From NCBI GenBank assembly GCA_021234155.1, contig JAJEKV010000017.1:3696792-3760791 (forward strand): 64,000 bases of DNA, written 5' to 3'. The stretch is from Isoetes taiwanensis (Eukaryota > Streptophyta > Lycopodiopsida > Isoetales > Isoetaceae). This document shows positions 33,590 through 41,406 of this stretch, one piece after another. Under the pieces are notes generated by a model. That model searched no databases, had not been told where the DNA came from, and worked only from the letters and a program-made list of their open reading frames with translations. Both the position numbers and the translations under genes were made by a program. Position 1 is the first letter of the stretch, and every line of letters starts with the position of its first letter.

Positions 33590-35122
33590 CTATTCCTTGG
33601 AGCTGGATCTTGTCTTGGATTTGAAGAAATCCCTAATATGCTTGAGTCTGAGGCCTTTGCCCGTATTTCGCAGGATATTTCGTGCCGACCCTCCTTCTAA
33701 GGCTTGCTGCATTTGTGGTGCCGGGAGTTCCGGTGCCGTAGCTGCTACAACTGTAAGTGGTCCATCTCGCATATGGCCCCGGGCAAAATCCAAACTATAG
33801 AGAGCTACCGATCTTTTAATGAGAATGACGTGATCGATATTTTCTCTTATTTTGGCATGTTGCCCGAAACCTGTGAGTGCCATGAGCAATGCCACTGCTT
33901 CTTCCCCTCTTGGGCTAAATTCTTTGTGAAAGACTAACATTTGGCCTTGACACAGGGTTGGTAGATAATATCTCAAGGCCTTGCCTTTTTGATGCCCCAT
34001 TGGTGCTTTTCCTTTGCCTGTTCCTTTTCTTGCTGCTGATCCCACTATGTCAAGTGCTAAGAGATCATCATGGTCTCTCATCATTGTCGTCGCGTTTTCA
34101 AGATTGATGCTGGTTCTCTCCCTGACACTTGATGATCTCTTGGGCTGACTCGCGCTAGGTCCTCTGCCTGGTTTACACAAGGTGCTTTGAATTGCTTGGA
34201 ATTCTTCTTCCGATATAATGGGTTCATTTTGCTTATAGAACTCCCTTATGTATTGGTAGGCTTCAATATCGGACATTGTTTCACCCGTATAAGAATGGTG
34301 CTCTGCTACTTCACGAGGAATCTCCTGATAAGAATAGTCAATGAGGTCATGTTGCTGTCCTTCGGAGATCATGCCTAGGAGTTCATCAATCCTCAGGCCT
34401 TGTTCCAAGCAGTAAGGTAGGTGCAATATGTCATTTGCAAGGAGGTATTCTTCTCCTTCGACAATTATTGGAGATAAGGCAGTGATGCCTATTGGTGGCG
34501 GATTTGCTGTTATCACCCGTTCTTCGTGCATAATGACTTGCCTTTCCCATCTTTCAGCGAATCTCGCTTCTTCTTCTTCATCTAGCTCACCAGTTTCTTC
34601 ATAATCTTCCTGTAGCTTGAGTATTCCATGTGATATGCCCTGAGTCACGTACTCGGTAGTGTCGAGTTCGATGATATCATCTTGATTAACCCTTGTGTTC
34701 AAGGGTGCAAGGTCTAGGGGCTGAACTGAAAGTTCCCCTACCTGATTGATGGCCTTAAATTGCATAAAAATTGCAAGTGCTGCTTGAGCTGAGATGCGCC
34801 TATGCCTTTGTACTGTGCAACTCATATAATCGGGCATGTTGCTTGCTCTTTCCCATATCTGTTTCTTAACTTTTGAGGTATTGCCTAACACTCGGGAGAG
34901 TGCCTCCAGTGGGACCCACTTTCCTGCTCTGGGTGGAATGTTAACTTCCCATGGTAATATTTGTTGATCATACTGGGCCATTATCTCTGTATAGAATGGT
35001 GTTCTTGTTAGTGTTCCATATAGATCAAAAGTATGATTAAACACCTCAAAGGCCTGCTGAACTGTTACTTCTCCTTTGTGCTCGGAGCTGTTGTACCATT
35101 CGATGAAGTTTGTAGGCGCCAT
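33590..35122 (-). CDS. Retrotransposon accessory protein, 510 residues, unknown
   Basis: Start chosen at ATG 35122 (MAPTNFIEWYNSSEHKGEV); the open frame extends slightly further but without an ATG. The frame is uninterrupted to the stop at 33590. The N-terminal third is hydrophobic/aromatic and looks folded (FEVFNHTFDLYGTL, KWVPLEALSRVLGN, ISAQAALAIFMQFKAINQ). The middle is acidic (ELDEEEEARFAERW). A basic Ser-rich linker follows (QPKRSSSVRERTS, KGTGKGKAPMGHQKGKA). The C-terminal part has RENIDHVILIKRSVALYSLD and a basic end (KSKTRSSSKE). I recognise no domain. It lies between the H3-like gene and gag on the same strand, so it belongs to the element. By position it compares with the extra ORF1 of Ogre-type elements, but no sequence relation is claimed. 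Confidence 0.7.
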   Translation of the reverse strand: MAPTNFIEWYNSSEHKGEVTVQQAFEVFNHTFDLYGTLTRTPFYTEIMAQYDQQILPWEVNIPPRAGKWVPLEALSRVLGNTSKVKKQIWERASNMPDYMSCTVQRHRRISAQAALAIFMQFKAINQVGELSVQPLDLAPLNTRVNQDDIIELDTTEYVTQGISHGILKLQEDYEETGELDEEEEARFAERWERQVIMHEERVITANPPPIGITALSPIIVEGEEYLLANDILHLPYCLEQGLRIDELLGMISEGQQHDLIDYSYQEIPREVAEHHSYTGETMSDIEAYQYIREFYKQNEPIISEEEFQAIQSTLCKPGRGPSASQPKRSSSVRERTSINLENATTMMRDHDDLLALDIVGSAARKGTGKGKAPMGHQKGKALRYYLPTLCQGQMLVFHKEFSPRGEEAVALLMALTGFGQHAKIRENIDHVILIKRSVALYSLDFARGHMRDGPLTVVAATAPELPAPQMQQALEGGSARNILRNTGKGLRLKHIRDFFKSKTRSSSKE

Positions 35123-35421
35123 TAGTGTAAGGTAGGTGTAAAAGATGGTTTTATAAAATTGCAAAAGGCCTGAAAGATCGCCTAAAGGGGTAGGAGCTCT
35201 CTCTAAGAAGAAAAAAATTGCAAAATGACCTTCCTTTTATAGAGATTAGGGTTCCTAGGTTTTCGTGCCAATCATAAGTGTTTAGAAAATTCTAACTTTT
35301 ATGAGCTATGGTTGACCAATCTAGGAGATATGAAATGCTAAGGTAGCTAGAACAAGGTAGAAAACATGCTAAATGTTTTTGTTTGAAGAAATTTGGACAT
35401 GTTTTAGATCAAATCGGGCGA

Positions 35422-35687
35422 CTCCGGTTACACCGCGCGAAAGGGGTTTCCGAGCCCCTCGGAAGGCCGATTGGCGCGGTGTGACCGAATTTGGGTCAAC
35501 TCCATTTCTATGATCTTGATTTTGATATTAAAATATACTAACTAGCATTTATTTCCCAAAATTAGACAATCTAGCATGTTTATTTCCTAAAATCTCACTT
35601 CGTTGTCACTTAAAATACCCCACTCCGGTTACACCGCGCGAAAGGGGTTTCCGAGCCCCTCGGAAGGCCGATTGGCGCGGTGTGACC
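35422..35687 (-). repeat. Twin identical 65-bp hairpins between the two accessory genes
   Basis: The same 65-bp sequence occurs at 35422-35486 and 35623-35687, apparently without a difference, 136 bp apart. Each can fold: outer stem GGTTACACCGCGC pairs with GCGCGGTGTGACC (one G-T), with an inner GGGG/CCCC stem (GGGGTTTCCGAGCCCC). The surrounding spacer is AT-rich and has diverged, so the GC-rich units stand out. They sit in the spacer after the H3-like stop (35814) and before the 510-residue gene (35122), where they could act in translation, termination or packaging. Function is unknown. Confidence 0.8.
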
Positions 35688-35813
35688 CGAGTGGACTTTT
35701 TGCCACCGTTGACTTTTCTAATTTCTTAAAATATTAATTTTAACAAGTAATAAAACATATTTATATTACTTTGGAAACAAAATTACAAAATTTTTAGACG
35801 ATTAGTTTACTAC

Positions 35814-36887
35814 CTAGAACTTTGCCCCTCTAATTCTTCTTGCCAAGTGGATATCTTTAGGCATTACGGTAACCCTCTTGGCATGAATAGCACAGAGGTT
35901 ACCTTCTTCGAATAATTGGACTAGCTCCGCCTCCGAAGCTTCTTGCAGAGCACGAACCATCAAAGGCGTGACCCGATAATCCGTCTTAAATTCCTGCAAC
36001 ACCTCTCTGAGCAACCGCTCGAAGGGTGCCTTGCGTATAAGGAGATTTGTGCACTGTTGAAAGTGCCGAATCTCCCTAAACGCACGGGCGTGCTTCGAGT
36101 TGGGGCCATGGTGTTTCCTCTTCGGCTCTCTGGGGTGTGGTGGGGGCGGTTTCGGCTGATTTTTCTTGGGTCTGCCCCCTTTTACCGTCCTTGGGAAATT
36201 CTGCTTGCAATACCATTCGTTGTAAAGGTACCAGCGGCGAAAATATATTTTATACGCCGCCTTCTTTCTCTCAAATTGGGTGTCGTGACTCAATTTGAAC
36301 GCCCTTTCGCCCGGCTTTTGCTTCTTTTTGCTCTTCTGTGCCTTGGGCCATGTTGGGTATGGTGGAGGGGCATTGGGGTCGGAGGGTTCGGCCTCATCTC
36401 CTGATCTTTCGACCACGGGGTCTTCCTCCTCGTCTTCTTCGGCGTCCTCCTCTTGTTCTTCAGTTGGTTCTTCATCCCTAGGGGGTTCTTGAATGGAAAT
36501 TGTCCCCCTAGGCCTATCATGCCTCCTCTTCGTCCTCCTTTCTTGCCTTCTGGCCTCCTCCTCTCTCTTCCTTCTCTTTCTCTCCCTCCTTTCGGAGGCC
36601 CATTCGGAAACTTTTCCCTTGCCTTTCTTGCTTTTGGGTCTCATACTTTTTGGCAGCTGCTTCCCACCTGTTGTGGGTCTAGAGTGTGCTTCTTCCTCGG
36701 CCCGTTCTTCTTCAACCTCCTGTTCCTCACTTGATTCCTCCTGTTCTTCCTCAATTGTTTCTTCCACCTCTTCTTCAACTACTTCCTCTTCATGACGCGG
36801 TGGCTGTCCGGCTGCTGCTAAAGAGGCTAAGTGAATTTGCTCTGCATATGGCCCACAAACTCTGGCAGTGGATTTGGTGCTTGCCAT
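35814..36887 (-). CDS. Histone H3-like protein with long acidic/basic insert, encoded by the retrotransposon
   Basis: 357 residues from ATG 36887, uninterrupted. Residues about 268-357 are a full histone H3 fold: [20 protein letters not shown] (alpha-N/alpha-1), [11 protein letters not shown] (loop 1 of normal length, unlike most CENH3), [18 protein letters not shown] (alpha-2), [22 protein letters not shown] (alpha-3), ending AKF. H3 Lys56 is Gln; Lys64, Lys79, Cys110, His113, Lys115 and Lys122 equivalents are kept. The protein starts [10 protein letters not shown], close to the H3 tail start MARTKQTARK, and TGGK at 73-76 recalls the H3 Lys14 region. Between lie acidic runs (33-67, 138-156) and a Lys/Arg-rich block (82-127), then a Pro/Lys-rich segment with aromatic [12 protein letters not shown] (216-227). 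It is the first gene after the 5' LTR. A nucleosome-incorporated or chaperone-like role in element chromatin is inference. Confidence 0.92.
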   Translation of the reverse strand: MASTKSTARVCGPYAEQIHLASLAAAGQPPRHEEEVVEEEVEETIEEEQEESSEEQEVEEERAEEEAHSRPTTGGKQLPKSMRPKSKKGKGKVSEWASERRERKRRKREEEARRQERRTKRRHDRPRGTISIQEPPRDEEPTEEQEEDAEEDEEEDPVVERSGDEAEPSDPNAPPPYPTWPKAQKSKKKQKPGERAFKLSHDTQFERKKAAYKIYFRRWYLYNEWYCKQNFPRTVKGGRPKKNQPKPPPPHPREPKRKHHGPNSKHARAFREIRHFQQCTNLLIRKAPFERLLREVLQEFKTDYRVTPLMVRALQEASEAELVQLFEEGNLCAIHAKRVTVMPKDIHLARRIRGAKF

Positions 36888-37430
36888 GTTTTATGTTTCT
36901 GAAAACTGACGTTGATTGGCTAGCAAACTGGTTATCGCTAAGAAAAAGGAGCTTAAGAGACTTTTTGAGGGGTTTTTAGTTAATATGAGGTTTAAGAAGG
37001 TAGTTTATGGGGAATCGTGGAGGAATATTCCTTTTACATTATGGTGGAATTTATTGAGCCCCCTTTCATTAATATCCCTCTTGATTTAAATTTTCTTTAA
37101 TTTTCGTATTTTTCTTGGTTGGAAAATTATAGATCTTCACCATTTTTCACTGGGAGCTCAGAATTTTATAATTCTTTGACCCTTTTTAGGTGAAATTTGA
37201 TGTAGATGCATAATTTCCACCCCAATCTTACTAGAATATTTATTTGACTCCTTTTTCATCCCCTTTTTAACTAGAACTTACTTTAACTCTAGAACCCTCC
37301 TATTGGGAAAAACATTTTCTCCCCACTTACCGAGGTTCGAGGTTGGAATTTTCCATTCCATTCCTTTTTCTAGGTCAATTTGTCTATTAAATCAGGGATA
37401 TGGTCAGTGCTAGTTCCTGGTCAACCAAGA
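36888..37430 (-). other. Leader of the retrotransposon between primer site and first gene
   Basis: About 540 bp of AT-rich, non-coding leader on the minus strand. It would hold the packaging signal. No conserved structure was recognised. Confidence 0.45.
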
Positions 37431-37447
37431 ACATGGCTCTGATACCA
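37431..37447 (-). promoter_or_regulatory. Primer binding site for initiator tRNA-Met
   Basis: The minus strand reads TGGTATCAGAGCCATGT starting one base after the LTR end (CGTCACA, spacer A). TGGTATCAGAGC is the standard plant LTR-element complement of the 3' end of initiator tRNA-Met. This fixes the LTR boundary and the element's orientation. Confidence 0.92.
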
Positions 37448-37448
37448 T

Positions 37449-39049
37449 TGTGACGCTCCCCGCACAATATACGGTAACAACCGTACACTCCACGGAAAAT
37501 CCCCCAACCAGTGTCGTCAACTGGATGGGCCCTCCATCTATCCCGTTATAGGGATGGCTAGAACGGTAAGGGACACGGAGGTGTCTCGTAAATCCGTCCC
37601 CTATGGACTCCTAATAACAGCGGAAGCATATAAATAAATGTCAGTACTAGCAACTAACAATAATAACAATACGTCTACCTCGAAGGGTAGCTCAATCCAT
37701 CCATCCATCCATAGAATCGTCAGAAGGATCAATACATCATAAAACTATAAAGCTTCTACCCAAGCTCAGACTCGTGGGGAAAGTATACTGATGGCTAGGG
37801 TCTCAAGATAGATACAGACAGAAGTATAACAATGGCAGGGCTGGCTATAAGACAATGGCTAAGGGTTGACCACTCCATCCGCCTCCTGTGCATACTTTGC
37901 AGAAGGGCTAAATCGAGCTATAGCGTGACTGTAGCCTGCCGGATACGCAATCTCTTGGGATCACCCGAAGAGACTACTCCATGTTGCATCTCCCTGGTCC
38001 GATGAGGCAAGGTCGGGTTACATCTCCCCTTCCCGGAAATCAGTGACTCGATGGGCGACTAGAGGATCGTGGCGACACACGTCCGTTCACGTCTTTAACC
38101 CCCTCAAAGCAAGAACCAGGCCGACACCTGCAGCTCTTCAGGATCAGAGCGGCACCATTGATCCAGGGGGTGACGAACCCATGCCCAGCCCACACGAAGT
38201 GACCGACCATAGGCCTAGTGCGCCCCAAGTCCCCAGTAGCCGCGCTCAGCAGGGACTATTCCTCCATCTCGTCACTGATCCCGTTATATGGTGCTCAGTC
38301 ATTCCATAACTCCCTTAGTCCGGTGGGCTCTATGCACAGGCCGCATATAATAGGTATTATGGGTTTATCTAGAAGCATCATACATAAGGCTGCTAGGTCT
38401 CTACCCCCCTTCCCAATACATGAGGAGCATAACAAGAGATCAACCATATCATATCCATAACATATGAACAATAAGAATAAGATCTAACCTAACACATGAA
38501 TCTAACTAGGGAGTTAGGGTTCATTGATTCGGTTCATGAGGTGAAATAGTGATTCTAGGAAGGCTCTACTTCATCTCTATAGCTAAAACTGCTTCAAAAT
38601 ACCTGCTCCTGACGCATTGCCTCCTGATCCTGGGGTCTCCGTCGATTCTTCAATGGTTGAGATTACTACTACTGAATCCAACACGTCCACGCTGCTTGGG
38701 TCGCTAAACCGTGCTATGCTGCAGCTTCTGGATCTTGATTCTGAACTCTGGGTGTGACAATAGCCTCAAGAGTGGGAGGAGCAAAAGTGTCTTCTGGGTT
38801 AGGGTTAGGTATTTATAGGCAAAGTTAGGGTTAGGGTTGACACCTTGTCCAATGGGATGCGAACACGTGGCCAGTTACCCCAATCAAGTAGTGCCACATG
38901 GATATATCCTTTCCTAAGGTTAATCAAGTTACATTTTAATGTGACTTGAACTTACGTATTGTCCTACAAATCTAAATCATACTGGATTTGTATGGTGACG
39001 TGGCCCAAAATATACGTATACATACCGTATATTTTAGGGGAACGTCACA
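37449..39049 (-). repeat. 5' LTR of the retrotransposon
   Basis: 1,601 bp, bounded by TGTGACGTTCCCC at its 5' end (39049) and GGGGAGCGTCACA at its 3' end (37449), an imperfect 13-bp terminal inverted repeat starting TG and ending CA. It lies next to the primer binding site. A second, 3' copy is not in the window, so insertion age cannot be judged from LTR divergence. Confidence 0.85.
38797..38840 (-). promoter_or_regulatory. LTR promoter: TATA box flanked by AACCCTA (telo-box-like) motifs
   Basis: On the minus strand GCCTATAAATACC (around 38820-38808) is a good TATA box. It is flanked by AACCCTAACCCTAAC upstream and CCTAACCCTAACCC downstream. AACCCTA motifs are known plant promoter elements (telo-boxes) common in genes for translation and cell-cycle functions. 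Transcription would run into R-U5 and then the H3-like gene. Confidence 0.55.
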
Positions 39050-39679
39050 ACGTGGAGGAGAGTTAGGTGATGTTCTGCGCCACGTGTCAACAATCTATTG
39101 GCTGGAGCAGAGAATTACCACAAAAAATTGAACATTTTGTCAGTGTACTTTCTGGAAATGAAAGTGTGCTAAAAATGGCCACGTGGCGGCATAGGGTTGG
39201 ACGAGGGGGCAGAACAGCACCTAAATGTCAAGTAGGATGAATGTTCTGGATCTAAATATAAGGCTGCATATGTGCAGATTGCTTCCAAGACTGGGGATGT
39301 ATATATATGGCCTTGACAAAAGGCCCATAGTTCGGCTAGGTCATAGTTAGCTGCTGAACAAGCTGATTACGTTTCCCGTTATCGCCACTTGTTTCTATCT
39401 TGCAGAAGAAGAGAAGCAGCATCTTACATAAGGATTATTCATGGAAACGTAGCATCTCTGCCTTTGATCGACGTTTCTCGCGCCCAAGTAAAGAATCCTC
39501 TAAACTTGCCCAAATGGTAATGGCTAACTGCATCGCTGTTTCGCACCCAAATCTTATGCATGAGTCCGTTTCTCTCTTTATATACACAAATCTGGCTTCC
39601 TTATACATATCAGAAACAAACAAGACATGTTCAAGGAAATTAGGTTTCTGTAAAGCATTGTCAAAATTTAGCATATTCA
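39050..39679 (+). promoter_or_regulatory. Upstream region of the DUF642 gene
   Basis: About 630 bp between the LTR and the DUF642 start codon. TATA candidates are TAAATATAAGG (39252-39262) and TATATATATGG (39300-39310). CACGTG-type motifs (CCACGTGTC near 39080, CCACGTGGC near 39180) precede them. The retrotransposon LTR and this gene are transcribed in opposite directions. Confidence 0.4.
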
Positions 39680-41146
39680 ATGGCACTAGTACAGATTGTG
39701 GTGGTTCTTGTGGCTACTTGCATTTGGAGCGGGAATGTCCAAGGTAAGAAGCTTTATGTTTTTTAGGGTTTGATAATGAAGACAAATAGTTACTCTGTCC
39801 CGGTAGTTTCATGTTTAATTTGCTGAAGGAAGGCAGTAAGTTTTTGTTTTTCCTCTTCCTTTTTGCAGGGGATGACTTTCTGAAGAATGGACGGTTTGAG
39901 CTAGGTCCAGAGAATGCACCAGTGGATTTGGAAAATCCAAAAACTGTAATCACTTCTCTTCCATATTGGCGAGTACAGGGGATAGTAACATACCTAGTAG
40001 AAACGCAGGTTATATCTGTGCCAGATGGGGGCCATGCTATAGAACTTGGCCAGAATGGAGGGGTCAGTCAGGTTCTAACTGGAGATAAATCTGGTTCTTT
40101 GTATTCGTTAACATTTAGCATGGGCACAGCAAGTGATAACTGCTCCGATGGGATGCGCTTCAATGTTTCAGTTCCTCCTTTCTCAACTTTGTTTGAATTG
40201 AGCCAATTTTACTCTGCTGCAGTTTGGGAAACATATGCTTGGGGTTTTCTCTCGAGTGGTTTCTCCAATTTGTCGTTCATTAATCAGCCTGCTGAAGCTG
40301 ATCCCAGCAACACCTGTGGCCCTCTGCTTGATACTGTGGTATTGAAAGAAATATCTCTGGTTAATGCTCAACAAGGTGAGGTGAACTTGCATTAATCTTT
40401 TTTCCCTTTTAATTAGAAACAAGAATCTGCTTATCAGATTAAGTTTCGATATAGTAAAATCTTTGTCTGGTGTAATAGGAACCTAAAAGTTAGTATAGGT
40501 GTCCAAGTTATATGTCTTTCACCACAGGTTTCATGTATATGTGTGCAAATACAAACTTGCAGGTAATTTGCTAGTAAATGGAGATTTTGAAGAAGGTCCC
40601 TATATTTTGCCAGAATCACCATATGGAGTTTTATTGCCACCAAATTCAAATTTAAGTCTTTCTCCAATACCAGGATGGACAGTTGGACCGACAAGGCCAG
40701 TAAAATACATAGATGCATCACATTTTGCAGTTCCACAAGGATTTGGAGCAATAGAACTGGTATGGGGAGATAGCCAAGCGACAATACAACAAACTGTGAA
40801 GTCAGAACCAGGAAAAAAATACAGGCTAAGTTTCAACTTGGGAGATGCAAATAATAACTGCAAAGGAAACCTGATTGTGAGAGTTGGAGCTGGGATCTTA
40901 ACTGAGGATGTGGGGTTTGGTTCTTCTGGTGATGGGAAAACTGAAAGATATCAGGTGAATTTTGTGGCTAGGAAGGAGACAAGTCTGATTTCCTTTGCTA
41001 GCCCCAGATCTCATACCACCTCTGATGCTTCTTTCTGTGGCCCTGTTGTTGATAATGTAGTGCTTGTTGAATCTGGTAGCTCTAGAAAGTCTGTGAATGC
41101 CTTCACATTAGCTCTTCTTGCTGTTTTCCTCGTGCTTGGAGTCTAA
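39680..41146 (+). CDS. DUF642 cell-wall protein, three exons
   Basis: Exons 39680-39743, 39869-40375 and 40563-41146, all with GT-AG borders and phase-1 junctions, give 384 residues. The start MALVQIVVVLVATCIWSG is a signal peptide. Two DUF642 (galactose-binding-like) repeats follow: DDFLKNGRFELGP, GGHAIELGQNG, DNCSDGMRFN and NTCGPLLDTVVL in the first; NLLVNGDFEEGP, PIPGWTVGPTRPVKYID, GFGAIELVWGDSQ, NNNCKGNL and SFCGPVVDNVVLVE in the second. The end AFTLALLAVFLVLGV is hydrophobic, consistent with GPI anchoring. Family members are secreted plant proteins that bind cell-wall polysaccharides and pectin methylesterase and affect wall modification. Length and motifs look complete, with no lesion. 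The LTR retrotransposon lies 630 bp upstream, the TTAA element 260 bp downstream. Confidence 0.93.
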
Positions 41147-41406
41147 ATTCATTCGGAAAGATGGTCTTCGACATATCAAATCTAATTCACTTAGAGGTAC
41201 ACAATTTTCCAACCTATGAAGCAGTACACATGATAACGAATAAAAGAATGGTACATAGCGGACGGTGAGAGTTAAACTCTCCAAGTAAAGAAGGTTTTTC
41301 CACTTTGAAAACTGAAAATTTTTGGTTTAGTGCATAGAATGGAAATTATTGATGGACTTCTTTCGTGTATTTTTCTTAGACTTTTTCATGTATTTTTTTC
41401 TATTAA

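Larger units (their letters stand above)
29041..39049 (-). mobile_element. Ty3-type LTR retrotransposon carrying a histone H3-like gene, 3' end missing
   Basis: Order on the minus strand: 5' LTR (39049-37449), primer binding site (37447-37431), leader, H3-like gene (36887-35814), twin hairpins, 510-residue gene (35122-33590), an AT-rich gap, gag (to 32580), protease, reverse transcriptase, RNase H, integrase (to about 29041). Protease before reverse transcriptase and integrase last is the Ty3/gypsy order. The integrase C-terminus, polypurine tract and 3' LTR are absent. Extra genes between 5' LTR and gag are known from some Ty3 lineages such as Ogre/Tat; a histone-fold gene there is not something I know of. 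Confidence 0.88.

Noticed and set aside
35814-36887. CENH3 (centromeric H3)
   Set aside because: EIRHFQ and TNLLI recall CENH3, but loop 1 has the canonical H3 length and the C-terminus is H3-like; centromeric identity cannot be claimed.
35943-36979. Several long plus-strand frames opposite the H3-like gene
   Set aside because: Shadow frames of a Glu/Lys/Arg-rich gene; Ser/Leu/Pro-rich without motifs.
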